DNA of 41,317 nucleotides from positions 1-41,317 of the forward strand of contig JABIZW010000152.1 of assembly GCA_018666295.1 (NCBI GenBank). Reading direction: 5' to 3'. The notes beneath the pieces were generated by a model, which was given only the letters and a program-made list of their open reading frames with translations, had not been told where the DNA came from and ran no database searches. Within the stretch, counting starts at the first letter, position 1. The number at the start of each line of letters is the position of its first letter. The position numbers and the translations under genes were made by a program. The DNA comes from Halieaceae bacterium (lineage in GTDB: Bacteria > Pseudomonadota > Gammaproteobacteria > Pseudomonadales > Halieaceae). Shown one piece after another: positions 24,601 to 33,095 of this stretch.

Positions 24601-24644
24601 ACGTAGGCTCCGTAAAGAGGGCATAAGTTTATCATGACAACGCC

Positions 24645-25304
24645 TTAGTGCAGGGAATTTGAGTCCACCGATGACGTCAATGGATTTCCGAGACGACTCG
24701 CAGCCGAAACGATTTTATTGCTCCTCAACAAGAAGTGGTGCTTTCGACCGCCAAGCTGTCTCCACAAACGGGCAGAGCGTAAGCCTGCGAGTAGCAACGT
24801 TCTGACAAGATCGGCATTTTTAGTTTCTTGTAAGTGCTGAATATTTCCTTTCACTTTAATTCTATAGGGGAGATGACTGATCGTGTCCTGGTAGATTGCG
24901 CTGATGCTGGCAGCAAGTTCCACCGCGTCGTCGCTGAAATGTTGGGCTTTGAAGCTTACGTGATTCAGTCTTGACCCCACTACGCCTTGCAAGTCAGGTC
25001 GCTTACGAAACTGGCCCTCTAGTTTTAGTAAGGCTCTCACGTAAAGACCCATTGCAAGGTGGTCCTCATTGGTCGCGTCCGTCAGCATGTCCACAACGCT
25101 GCGCAAACCTAACTTGACCCCTTGTACATTGCCATAAACTGCATCAACGCTCGGCGCGTCGAACACGAAAAGAGAGCGCAGCGAGGCCTCGAAAAAGGCG
25201 GCGGGATACGAGCCTGTTTTGGCGACTTGATCCACCATTCTCGCCGCTTGTACAACGCCTGCGAGGGCAATGACTTGTTGTTCGAGTGAGGAATATTGTG
25301 TCAT
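24645..25304 (-). CDS. hflD: High-frequency lysogenization protein HflD
   Basis: This 219-residue, mainly helical, membrane-associated protein is known in E. coli for binding lambda CII; its normal cellular role is not settled. The C-terminal signature RIKVKGNIQHLQETKNADLVRT is nearly the family pattern (shown here in parts: RIKVKGN, HLQ, LLLAGLRSARLWRQLGG). Its ATG overlaps the mnmA stop as ATGA, so it is translated with mnmA. The C-terminal tail after about residue 200 is slightly longer than in E. coli. Confidence 0.93.
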   Translation of the reverse strand: MTQYSSLEQQVIALAGVVQAARMVDQVAKTGSYPAAFFEASLRSLFVFDAPSVDAVYGNVQGVKLGLRSVVDMLTDATNEDHLAMGLYVRALLKLEGQFRKRPDLQGVVGSRLNHVSFKAQHFSDDAVELAASISAIYQDTISHLPYRIKVKGNIQHLQETKNADLVRTLLLAGLRSARLWRQLGGRKHHFLLRSNKIVSAASRLGNPLTSSVDSNSLH

Positions 25305-26416
25305 TGCGGTGCCGCCCTAAGCCGGTTGTATACAGTCTCTATAACCCCTCCGCCCAGGCACTCGTCTGCCTGATAAAATACGACCGATTGCCCAGGCGTG
25401 ATCGCGCGCTGAGGCTGCTCGAAGTGCACCTCGTAGCGATCGATCGAGCGACTCACCGTACAGGCCTGATCGACTTGACGATACCGCACTTTGGCATGGC
25501 AGCTTAACGGCTCGTGCGGGGCCTGGCCGTTTATCCAAAAGACATCAGTCGTTGTTAGCGAAGAGGCAAATAGGGCAGGGTTGTCATTGTGTTGGCAGAC
25601 CCAGAGCGTGTTGGTGACGACGTCTTTCTCTATCACGTACCAGGGGGCCTCTCCAGCATTTTTGAGGCCACCTATTCCAAGTCCTTGTCGTTGCCCAATG
25701 GTGTGATACATCAGACCTTGATGTTGCCCTATGACTTCACCATCGGTCGTTTTTATAGGCCCTGGGTTCTTTTTAAGGTACTGCGCTAAAAAGTCAGAAA
25801 ATCGTCGTTCTCCAATAAAGCAGATTCCAGTGCTGTCTTTTTTATCGGCAGTCTTGAAACCGTGAGCTGACGCAAGCTTTCTCACTTCGGGCTTTTTAAG
25901 CTCGCCTAGCGGGAAAAGGCTGGCATCAATGGCGTCATACCCTACCTGATGCAGAAAATAACTCTGATCCTTTGACTCATCGACGCCTTTTAACAGCGTT
26001 GCTCGCCCGCCGCGAAGCCCCTTTCTGGCGTAATGTCCAGTCGCAATTTTGTCCGCGCCAAGTGCACGTGCGTAGTCCAAAAAAGCCCTGAACTTGATTT
26101 CTTTATTACACAGAATGTCAGGGTTGGGGGTTCTTCCTGCGCTGTACTCGGCGAGGAAATGTTCAAAAACATTGTCCCAATATTCCGCGGCAAAATTCGC
26201 GGCGTGCAAAACGATACCCAGCGTGTCAGCGACAGCTTGCGCGTCAGCCAAGTCCGCCTTTGCCGTGCAGTACTCAGTGCCGTCATCTTCATCCCAGTTT
26301 TTCATGAAGAGGCCTTCGACCTGATAGCCCTGCTCTTTTAGCAATAGCGCAGACACCGAAGAATCGACACCTCCGGACATGCCGACGATCACTTTTGTTG
26401 TGTGGTTAAAACTCAT
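25301..26416 (-). CDS. mnmA: tRNA-specific 2-thiouridylase MnmA
   Basis: MnmA thiolates U34 of tRNA-Lys, tRNA-Glu and tRNA-Gln with sulfur relayed by the Tus system. The 371-residue protein has the PP-loop GMSGGVDSS at 12-20, Cys103 in NPDILCNKEIKF and Cys199 in STGICFIGERRF, which are the two catalytic cysteines. The C-terminal beta-barrel follows (HTIGQRQGLGIGG). The ATG overlaps the nudJ stop, and the stop overlaps the hflD ATG, both as ATGA. Confidence 0.97.
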   Translation of the reverse strand: MSFNHTTKVIVGMSGGVDSSVSALLLKEQGYQVEGLFMKNWDEDDGTEYCTAKADLADAQAVADTLGIVLHAANFAAEYWDNVFEHFLAEYSAGRTPNPDILCNKEIKFRAFLDYARALGADKIATGHYARKGLRGGRATLLKGVDESKDQSYFLHQVGYDAIDASLFPLGELKKPEVRKLASAHGFKTADKKDSTGICFIGERRFSDFLAQYLKKNPGPIKTTDGEVIGQHQGLMYHTIGQRQGLGIGGLKNAGEAPWYVIEKDVVTNTLWVCQHNDNPALFASSLTTTDVFWINGQAPHEPLSCHAKVRYRQVDQACTVSRSIDRYEVHFEQPQRAITPGQSVVFYQADECLGGGVIETVYNRLRAAPQ

Positions 26417-26865
26417 AAGTGGCGTACTAGGTCCAATGACACCGCAGTGCCGGCAATATAGTGGTCAATAACGTCAAGAACGACGCCGTGCCGCAGCGGC
26501 TTTTTTGATGCTACAAGTTCCTCGCGACTCATCCAATGAGTGTCGATGATACTGGAGTCTCGTGTCAGGGTGTTGTCAAATTCCAGTGCTGTCGCCACGA
26601 AACTGTGTCGCAGATAGCAGATGCCATTTTTGCCAGTGACAATCGTGACGCCCAAATAAGCTGTGATTTCACTGCGCCAGCACGTCTCTTCTAGCGTTTC
26701 CCGCGCGGCCGCGTCGATCAAGCTTTCGTATTGCTCTAAGTGTCCAGCGGGCTGATTGAGTACCGTGACACCCTGGCTCACCTCCTCGACCAATAAAAAC
26801 CGTCCTGAGCGCTCGATCACAGAGGCAACAGTGGTGTGCGGTAAAAAGCGTGGCGCATCAGGCAT
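26413..26865 (-). CDS. nudJ: NUDIX phosphatase NudJ
   Basis: This 150-residue NUDIX enzyme corresponds to E. coli NudJ, which acts on thiamine pyrophosphate, HMP-PP and nucleoside di- and triphosphates. The NUDIX box runs from GHLEQYESLIDAAARETLEE, with the RE and EE acids in place. I start at the ATG at 26865 (MPDAPRFLPHTTVAS); an upstream in-frame ATG would overlap rluE by far more. It overlaps rluE by eight bases and mnmA by four. Its position between rluE and mnmA is the E. coli order and supports the name. Confidence 0.92.
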   Translation of the reverse strand: MPDAPRFLPHTTVASVIERSGRFLLVEEVSQGVTVLNQPAGHLEQYESLIDAAARETLEETCWRSEITAYLGVTIVTGKNGICYLRHSFVATALEFDNTLTRDSSIIDTHWMSREELVASKKPLRHGVVLDVIDHYIAGTAVSLDLVRHL

Positions 26866-27436
26866 GGCGAATAGGGTGCATTGTCGTAGCCTCTTCGTAG
26901 CGGTATTCGCCAGGAGCAAGTGCGTCAACGGTGAAGGGGCCGACACTGCGCCGAATTAATCGCAGGGTAGGGTACCCCACTGCGGCCGTCATTCTGCGGA
27001 CTTGCCGATTTCTGCCTTCATGTATTGACAGCTCGATCCAGCTGTCAGGCACTGACACGCGGTGCCGTATGGGAGGATTCCTCTCCCAAATAGTCGGTAT
27101 TTCGAGAAGTCTACAACGGGCAGGCAGTGTCACTCCGTCTTTTAATTGCACGCCGCGGGCGAGCGCATGACACATCTCTTGTGTCGCTAAGCCCTCTACT
27201 TGTACCCAATAGGTTTTCCAGTATTTTTTCTTCGGGTGAGCCAATGCGTGTTGCAAACCACCGTGATTAGTGAGTATGAGTAAACCCTCAGAGTCATAAT
27301 CGAGACGGCCAGCAGGTCTGAACCCCGGCGCGCTTAAAAAATCGGCCAGCGTAGATCGGGGGTTGTCCGGACGATCACGGTCTGTGAACTGACTCATGAC
27401 GCGAAAAGGCTTATTAAATAATAGCAATTGACTCAT
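26858..27436 (-). CDS. rluE: 23S rRNA pseudouridine synthase RluE (U2457-type)
   Basis: This is a 192-residue RsuA/RluB/E/F family pseudouridine synthase without an S4 domain. The catalytic aspartate is in GRLDYDSEGLLILTNHGGL. KKYWKTYWVQVEG and HEGRNRQVRRMTAAVGYPTLRL are the other family motifs. The ATG at 27436 (MSQLLLFNKPFRVMSQFTD) is preferred over 27475. It is the first gene of the minus-strand operon and faces icd, the same arrangement as in E. coli. Confidence 0.95.
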   Translation of the reverse strand: MSQLLLFNKPFRVMSQFTDRDRPDNPRSTLADFLSAPGFRPAGRLDYDSEGLLILTNHGGLQHALAHPKKKYWKTYWVQVEGLATQEMCHALARGVQLKDGVTLPARCRLLEIPTIWERNPPIRHRVSVPDSWIELSIHEGRNRQVRRMTAAVGYPTLRLIRRSVGPFTVDALAPGEYRYEEATTMHPIRHA

Positions 27437-27591
27437 AGGATTCGTTGACGACAAAAAGTGGTAAACTCGCGACAAAACAAAAAGGACGTATTGCCGTCCA
27501 CATTAAGCGAATCACCTAGCATGATTCAATCCGGGGGCGGGCTACAGAGCTCGGCCAGCCAGTCAACCAAACAGGTAAGGATCTGACTACT

Positions 27592-28848
27592 ATGGCATAT
27601 CAACACATCAAAGTCCCAGAGCAGGGGACTCCCATCACCACGAACGAAGACCACAGTCTCAACGTTCCAAATACACCGATCATTCCCTACATCGAGGGCG
27701 ATGGTATCGGTATCGATATCAGTCCGGTCATGATCAAGGTGGTAGACGCTGCCGTTGAGAAGGCTTACGGCGGCGAAAAACGTATCGCGTGGATGGAAAT
27801 CTATACGGGAGAGAAGGCGGCAGAGCTGTATGAAGGCGACTGGTTCCCACAGGAAACACTCGATGCGATTAAGTCTTACCTTGTTGCGATCAAGGGTCCT
27901 TTGACGACGCCCGTTGGCGGTGGTTTTCGCTCGCTAAACGTCGCTTTGAGACAAGAGTTGGATCTCTACACGTGCTTGCGACCTGTTCGTTGGTTCGAGG
28001 GGGTGCCGTCTCCCGTGAAGCGCCCTGGTGATACGAATATGGTGATTTTCCGCGAGAACTCTGAAGATATCTATGCGGGTATTGAGTTCCAAGCGGGATC
28101 TCCGGAAGCCGACAAAGTGGTTGATTTTCTGATTACAGAAATGGGCGCCACAAAGATCCGGTTCCCACAAAACGTGGGCATTGGTATTAAGCCGGTTTCT
28201 GTTGAGGGAACCAAGCGCCTGGTTCGAAAAGCGCTGCAATACGCCATTGATCAAGAACTACCTTCGGTCACGTTGGTCCATAAAGGCAATATCATGAAGT
28301 TTACCGAAGGCGGCTTCCGTGACTGGGGTTATGAACTGGCAATGGAAGAGTTCGGCGGTGAGTTACTGGACGGCGGACCCTGGGTAAAGATTAAGAACCC
28401 GAATAATGGCGACGATATTATCGTGAAGGATGTCATTGCCGATGCAATGCTTCAGCAGGTGTTATTGCGTCCCAAGGAGTACAGCGTGATTGCAACTCTA
28501 AACCTCAACGGTGACTATCTGTCTGACGCATTGGCCGCGCAGGTTGGTGGGATAGGTATTGCGCCCGGTGCGAACCTTTCCGATGACATCGCACTGTTCG
28601 AAGCAACGCACGGCACAGCGCCAAAGTATACCGGGCAGGACAAAGTGAATCCGGGCTCATTGATTTTGTCAGCAGAAATGATGCTTCGTCATTTGGGTTG
28701 GAACGAAGCGGCTGATCTCGTGATTACCGGGATGAACGGTGCGATTCAAGCAAAGACAGTGACTTATGATTTCGCGCGTCTCACCGACAATGCCACCGAG
28801 GTCTCATGCTCTGCATTTGGCGACGCGATTGTCGATCACATGGCCTAA
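27592..28848 (+). CDS. icd: NADP-dependent isocitrate dehydrogenase
   Basis: This 418-residue TCA-cycle enzyme oxidises isocitrate to 2-oxoglutarate with NADP+. The E. coli-type active site is visible: RSLNVALRQELDLY, with Ser114 at the site phosphorylated by AceK in E. coli; the FRENSEDIYAGIE loop; and HGTAPKYTGQDKVNPGS, where Lys-Tyr marks NADP preference. aceK is not in the window. SD aaggat precedes the ATG. The 155-base gap to rluE holds the divergent promoters and a small hairpin (ggacg / cgtcc near 27483-27498). A strong terminator follows. Confidence 0.97.
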   Translation: MAYQHIKVPEQGTPITTNEDHSLNVPNTPIIPYIEGDGIGIDISPVMIKVVDAAVEKAYGGEKRIAWMEIYTGEKAAELYEGDWFPQETLDAIKSYLVAIKGPLTTPVGGGFRSLNVALRQELDLYTCLRPVRWFEGVPSPVKRPGDTNMVIFRENSEDIYAGIEFQAGSPEADKVVDFLITEMGATKIRFPQNVGIGIKPVSVEGTKRLVRKALQYAIDQELPSVTLVHKGNIMKFTEGGFRDWGYELAMEEFGGELLDGGPWVKIKNPNNGDDIIVKDVIADAMLQQVLLRPKEYSVIATLNLNGDYLSDALAAQVGGIGIAPGANLSDDIALFEATHGTAPKYTGQDKVNPGSLILSAEMMLRHLGWNEAADLVITGMNGAIQAKTVTYDFARLTDNATEVSCSAFGDAIVDHMA

Positions 28849-28870
28849 AATAAGCGCTTAAAACCCTAAA

Positions 28871-28895
28871 AGCCCGCGTATGCGGGCTTTTTTTT
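28871..28895 (+). terminator. Rho-independent terminator of icd
   Basis: A 7-base stem agcccgc / gcgggct with a 4-base loop is followed by eight T residues, 22 bases after the icd stop. This is the clearest intrinsic terminator in the window. Confidence 0.93.
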
Positions 28896-28955
28896 CTCAG
28901 CCACAAATCCTTTTGACAAACTAACGACCAAAAGGCTGGTTTGTTCGTACTACAC

Positions 28956-28961
28956 TATAAT
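28956..28961 (+). promoter_or_regulatory. Candidate -10 element for clpS-clpA
   Basis: A perfect TATAAT lies 63 bases before the clpS ATG in the icd-clpS gap. No good -35 is found 16-18 bases upstream; the TTGACA at 28913-28918 is too far away. It is therefore a candidate only. Confidence 0.3.
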
Positions 28962-29024
28962 GAGGTGTCACCGTTACGCATGATGAGCATGATTGACCAC
29001 AATTTTAAGAAAGGCATTTTGTTG

Positions 29025-29360
29025 ATGTCGAGTAATCCAGGGGCAGGCCAAGACGAGGGCGATCTTGCAGTCGCTCCTGCCAAGCCAAAACTAAAGCGGC
29101 CGTCACTGTACCGGGTGGTGCTGTTAAACGACGATTACACGCCGATGGAGTTTGTGGTGGAGGTGCTCGAGCACTTCTTTTCACTGACGCGCGAAAAGGC
29201 GACTCAGGTAATGCTTGCAGTTCACACGCAAGGAAAAGGCGTCTGTGGCATCTACACAAGAGACGTTGCTGAGACAAAAGCTGAGTTGGTCAATCAGGCC
29301 GCAAGAGACAATGGGCATCCACTGCTGTGCGAGGTTGAACCCTCGCAAGATGAAGACTAA
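29025..29360 (+). CDS. clpS: ATP-dependent Clp protease adaptor ClpS
   Basis: ClpS binds N-terminal Leu, Phe, Tyr or Trp of N-degron substrates and hands them to ClpAP. The 111-residue protein has the peptide pocket in LYRVVLLNDDYTPMEFVVEV and VHTQGKGVCGIYTRDVAETK, preceded by a flexible acidic N-terminus. I take the ATG at 29025 as start, with aagg about ten bases before; earlier in-frame ATGs (28941, 28983) would add an atypical N-terminus. clpA follows after 12 bases. Confidence 0.94.
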   Translation: MSSNPGAGQDEGDLAVAPAKPKLKRPSLYRVVLLNDDYTPMEFVVEVLEHFFSLTREKATQVMLAVHTQGKGVCGIYTRDVAETKAELVNQAARDNGHPLLCEVEPSQDED

Positions 29361-29372
29361 GGAGAAAGGTAC

Positions 29373-31655
29373 GTGTTGAGTAAAGATCTCGAAAGAGCGT
29401 TAAACGAGTCTTTTAAACAAGCGAGAGCGCAACGTCACGAGTTCATCACGGTTGAACACTTGTTGTTGGCGCTACTTGACGACAGCGCCGCGCAGGCTGT
29501 TCTTCGTGCCTGTAGCGCCGATATCGACGCGTTACGTGGTGATGTGTCGGAGTTTATCGATGCGACCACGCCTCTAGTACCTGGTGAGGATGAGGTCGAT
29601 ACGCAGCCCACGTTAGGATTTCAACGCGTTCTTCAAAGGGCTGTTTTTCACGTGCAAAGTTCTGGAAAAACAGAAGTCACGGGCGCTAATGTCTTAGTGG
29701 CTATTTTTTCCGAGCAAGAGAGCCAAGCGGTCTACTTCTTGAAAACCCAAGATATTTCGCGTCTCGATATCGTTAACTTTATTACACACGGTGTGAGTAA
29801 AGACGAGGATGAAGAGGGTGTTGAAGGTGATGAGCTGCAAGCAAGCGGCGAGTCATCGGAAGGCGATGGAGAGGAGGAGAGTCCACTCAATAAATATGCG
29901 ACGAACCTAAATGAAGAGGCCGCGCAAGGGCAAATAGATCCGCTTATTGGTCGTCTGGATGAGGTTGAGCGTGTTGCTCAAATTTTGGCGCGTAGGCGCA
30001 AGAATAATCCGCTCCTGGTGGGTGAGTCGGGTGTCGGTAAAACGGCCATTGCGGAAGGTTTGGCGAAGCTCATTGTCGACGGGCAGGTCCCCGATACGTT
30101 AAAAACCGCAGAGGTGTTTTCTCTGGACTTGGGCGCGCTACTTGCAGGAACCAAATACCGCGGCGACTTTGAAAAGCGTTTTAAAGGCGTACTTGCAGAT
30201 CTTAAACGTCGGGAAGGCTCGATTTTGTTCATCGACGAGATCCATACGATTATCGGTGCTGGCGCAGCGTCAGGTGGGGTTATGGATGCCAGCAATTTAC
30301 TGAAGCCACTACTCAGTTCCGGAAAGCTACGCTGTATTGGCTCGACGACCTACGCCGAGTATCGCGGTATTTTTGACAAAGACAAAGCCTTGAGTCGCAG
30401 GTTTCAAAAAGTCGATGTGTTGGAGCCGTCCGTGGAGGATGCGTACAAAATTCTTAAGGGTCTAAAGTCTCGTTTTGAAGAGCACCACGGTTTGCGTTAT
30501 ACCGACAAAGCGCTTCGAACGGCTACCGAGATGGCCGATCGTTTTATCACAGATCGATTTCTACCCGACAAAGCCATTGACGTGATCGACGAGGCCGGTG
30601 CTTATCAGCAACTTCAGCCTCTGAGTAAGCGCAAGAAGGTAGTGGGGCCCGGCGACATTGAAGCAGTGGTTGCGAAAATCGCGCGAATTCCTCCAAAGAC
30701 AGTGACGAGCGACGACAGGGAGTTACTTGAAAAGCTCGAGAGCAATCTTTCCTTAGTGGTGTTTGGGCAGAATAAGGCCGTCAGTCAACTGGTCAGCTCG
30801 ATTAAGCTAGCCCGTGCCGGCTTACGCTCCGGCGACAAACCGATTGGCAGCTTCCTTTTGGCTGGCCCTACCGGCGTGGGTAAAACCGAGGTGACGAAAC
30901 AGTTGGCGATGCAGTTGGGCCTTGAGCTGCTCCGGTTTGATATGTCTGAGTACATGGAGCGTCACACCGTCTCGCGGTTGATTGGGGCGCCTCCAGGCTA
31001 CGTTGGTTATGACCAGGGTGGACTATTAACAGACGCCGTTACCAAGCACCCTCATTCTGTGGTGTTGCTGGATGAGGTCGAAAAAGCGCATCCAGAGGTA
31101 TTCAACTTGCTGCTTCAAGTGATGGACCACGGAACACTGACCGACAATAATGGACGAAAAGCTGATTTTAGAAACGTGATTGTCGTCATGACCACGAACG
31201 CAGGCGCTGAGACTGTCTCCAAGCGATCGATAGGCTTCTCTGAGCAAGACAACTCCACGGATGCGTTAGAAGCGATTAACAAATTATTCACGCCTGAATT
31301 CAGAAATCGACTTGATGCCATTGTGCCTTTCGAACCATTGGGTCAGGACGTGATCCTAACGGTCGTCGACAAATTCCTCACTGCCCTGCAGACACAACTC
31401 GACGAGAAGCGCGTTCAGCTGCACGTTGATGAGCCGGCACGCGAATGGCTCGTGACTGAGGGTTATGACCGAAACATGGGCGCTCGTCCGATGGAGCGAG
31501 TCATTCAGGAGCACATTAAGAAACCGCTGGCCGAAATGGTGCTTTTTGGTGCGCTCGTCAAGGGTGGTATTGCCAAGGTCTCGGTCAATCTTGATGGTGA
31601 TGGACTCACAGTCTCCTCGGAGACCGAGACCGTCGACGAAGCAGTGCCCGCCTAA
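29373..31655 (+). CDS. clpA: ATP-dependent Clp protease ATPase subunit ClpA
   Basis: ClpA is the AAA+ unfoldase of ClpAP. The 760-residue protein has a double Clp N domain (1-145), an acidic linker (about 143-172), and two AAA+ modules with Walker A GESGVGKT at 217-224 and GPTGVGKT at 498-505. The ClpP-docking loop is IGF at 620-622 (E. coli ClpA has IGL, ClpX has IGF). The start is a GTG behind a strong SD, ggagaaagg. It forms a two-gene unit with clpS. Confidence 0.97.
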   Translation: MLSKDLERALNESFKQARAQRHEFITVEHLLLALLDDSAAQAVLRACSADIDALRGDVSEFIDATTPLVPGEDEVDTQPTLGFQRVLQRAVFHVQSSGKTEVTGANVLVAIFSEQESQAVYFLKTQDISRLDIVNFITHGVSKDEDEEGVEGDELQASGESSEGDGEEESPLNKYATNLNEEAAQGQIDPLIGRLDEVERVAQILARRRKNNPLLVGESGVGKTAIAEGLAKLIVDGQVPDTLKTAEVFSLDLGALLAGTKYRGDFEKRFKGVLADLKRREGSILFIDEIHTIIGAGAASGGVMDASNLLKPLLSSGKLRCIGSTTYAEYRGIFDKDKALSRRFQKVDVLEPSVEDAYKILKGLKSRFEEHHGLRYTDKALRTATEMADRFITDRFLPDKAIDVIDEAGAYQQLQPLSKRKKVVGPGDIEAVVAKIARIPPKTVTSDDRELLEKLESNLSLVVFGQNKAVSQLVSSIKLARAGLRSGDKPIGSFLLAGPTGVGKTEVTKQLAMQLGLELLRFDMSEYMERHTVSRLIGAPPGYVGYDQGGLLTDAVTKHPHSVVLLDEVEKAHPEVFNLLLQVMDHGTLTDNNGRKADFRNVIVVMTTNAGAETVSKRSIGFSEQDNSTDALEAINKLFTPEFRNRLDAIVPFEPLGQDVILTVVDKFLTALQTQLDEKRVQLHVDEPAREWLVTEGYDRNMGARPMERVIQEHIKKPLAEMVLFGALVKGGIAKVSVNLDGDGLTVSSETETVDEAVPA

Positions 31656-31691
31656 CGCGGCAGCCTTTGTCCAAAACTCACGGTTTTCCTA

Positions 31692-31718
31692 GCGCGCACT
31701 TTGCTATAGAGTGCGCGC
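31692..31718 (+). other. Perfect 9-base inverted repeat in the infA leader
   Basis: The arms gcgcgcact (31692-31700) and agtgcgcgc (31710-31718) enclose a 9-base loop, 26 bases before the infA start. No T-tract follows on either strand, so it is not a standard terminator of clpA. It could be a leader hairpin, an RNA processing site or an operator. Confidence 0.6.
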
Positions 31719-31744
31719 CATCACTTTATTACTGGAAAGGCTTA

Positions 31745-31963
31745 ATGGCTAAAGAAGATCAGATCGAAATGGAAGGGGAAATCATAGACACGCTCCCCAA
31801 TACAACGTTTCGAGTGCGCCTTGAGAACGGGCATGTCGTGACAGCGCACATCTCAGGGAAGATGCGTAAGAACTACATTCGAATTCTTACGGGAGACAAG
31901 GTCCGTGTTGAAGTCACCCCCTATGACTTAAGTAAGGGACGAATTACCTATCGCGAGCGTTAA
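31745..31963 (+). CDS. infA: Translation initiation factor IF-1
   Basis: This 72-residue OB-fold protein binds the ribosomal A site during initiation. It shows MAKEDQIEMEGEIIDTLPN, then VRLENGHVVTAHISGKMRKNY and the closing ILTGDKVRVEVTPYDLSKGR. Length is the family standard. The SD gaaagg precedes the ATG. It follows clpA by 89 bases and faces bpt tail to tail across a 7-base gap. Confidence 0.98.
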   Translation: MAKEDQIEMEGEIIDTLPNTTFRVRLENGHVVTAHISGKMRKNYIRILTGDKVRVEVTPYDLSKGRITYRER

Positions 31964-31970
31964 GTTAAGG

Positions 31971-32738
31971 TCACGATTCATTGGGGATGTTCACGACAGG
32001 GATTGCTGAGAGCTCGCTGACCGGCTCATTGTCTATGCCATGCCATCGCCCATTGCTGAGTAGTTCGAGTGGTCTGAAACGAGTCTTGTAGCTCATTTTA
32101 CGGCAACCCTCGATCCAGTACCCTAAATAGACAAACGGCAGATTGCGCTTTTTCGCATGCGAAATCTGAAGAAGTACTGCTAACGTTCCCAAGCTTCGCT
32201 TGTCACAGTCGGGATCATAAAACGTGTAGATCGCCGCTAGCCCGTCGAGCATTTCGTCGGAAACCCCAACGCAAATAAGTTTGTCCTGATCGTACAGCCT
32301 AAAATATTGCGTACACGCTAAGCTGTCGTTTAAAAACGACTCATATTGTTCCCTGTCAGGCGGGTACATATCTCCGTCAGCATGCTTTTGTATTATGTAA
32401 CGTTCGTAAAGTTCGTAGGCCTCGTCGTCATTCACAGAGTGTGTGATTCTCAGCGTCAGGTCGCGGTTAGCCTGTAAGACTCGTTTTTGACTTTTGGACG
32501 GTGTGAAGTCCTGAACCGCGACGCGAGCAGCCGTGCATGCATTGCAGCTGTTGCAGTGTGGCCTATAAATGTGGTCGCCACTCCGTCGGAAGCCCATCGT
32601 GGACAGCTCCGTGTAGAGCTCTGGCGTAATCTTCTGTCGAGGATCCACGAATAGGGTCGTGGCTTCCCTGTCGGGCAGGTACGAACAACGGTGCGGAAAC
32701 GTTGTAAATACCTTAATTTCTCTTAAGTTCGCAGTCAC
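31971..32738 (-). CDS. bpt: Aspartate/glutamate leucyltransferase Bpt (arginyltransferase family)
   Basis: Bpt adds leucine from Leu-tRNA to N-terminal Asp or Glu, creating N-degrons for ClpS. It shows HRCSYLPDREATTLFVDP, the cysteine cluster RPHCNSCNACTAARV, QKHADGDMYPPDREQYESF, and the C-terminal YLGYWIEGCRKMSYK. I choose the GTG at 32738 (VTANLREIKVFTTFP), which gives 255 residues and the family N-terminus; in-frame ATGs at 32783 and 32822 would add unusual sequence. The SD is weak, so the exact start is uncertain. Confidence 0.93.
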   Translation of the reverse strand: MTANLREIKVFTTFPHRCSYLPDREATTLFVDPRQKITPELYTELSTMGFRRSGDHIYRPHCNSCNACTAARVAVQDFTPSKSQKRVLQANRDLTLRITHSVNDDEAYELYERYIIQKHADGDMYPPDREQYESFLNDSLACTQYFRLYDQDKLICVGVSDEMLDGLAAIYTFYDPDCDKRSLGTLAVLLQISHAKKRNLPFVYLGYWIEGCRKMSYKTRFRPLELLSNGRWHGIDNEPVSELSAIPVVNIPNES

Positions 32739-33095
32739 GGTTTTTCGTCTTATCCCAATAATGAAGGCCAGCACCTCGTTCATACCGCTCAACGGCAGTG
32801 TGAGCATAGGCCGAGACTTCAAAATATTCTTACATCGTCAGCGTTAAGCCTAGCGGGGTCAGAGGGCTTCGTATAGGGGGGCGGGAACAACTTGGGGGTG
32901 CTAATACAGTTTAACCTGGACGCCTTGGGGACCTTAACCGCCACCCTGTATGAGGGCGAGGTTCTATTGTGACGGTATACTTAATGGCGTTCGTACGCGA
33001 CTGAGTGTGTGGCGAGTCGCCCCCGTCCATATTAAACTCCCGCGCTGTAGCCCGGCTGCTGGGTCAGCCATCCACCACAAAAGTGAGTCTTTAGA
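32739..33095. other. 357-base non-coding region between bpt and an unknown membrane gene
   Basis: The two flanking genes diverge, so both promoters should be here. Two small hairpins are visible: gcgact / agtcgc (32997-33002 and 33015-33020) and ggctg / cagcc (33054-33058 and 33065-33069). A -10-like TATACT lies at 32976-32981 with no good -35. Direct copies of ttaacc occur near 32912 and 32933. E. coli has a serine tRNA near this point of the infA-aat region; I found no tRNA T-loop or cloverleaf. Confidence 0.4.

Noticed and set aside
28913..28918. Perfect TTGACA as a -35 for clpS
   Set aside because: The spacing to the TATAAT at 28956 is 37 bases, far beyond sigma-70 limits, and no -10 lies at 17 bases.
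32739..33095. Serine tRNA gene as found near infA in E. coli
   Set aside because: No T-loop sequence, anticodon stem or acceptor pairing could be found on either strand.
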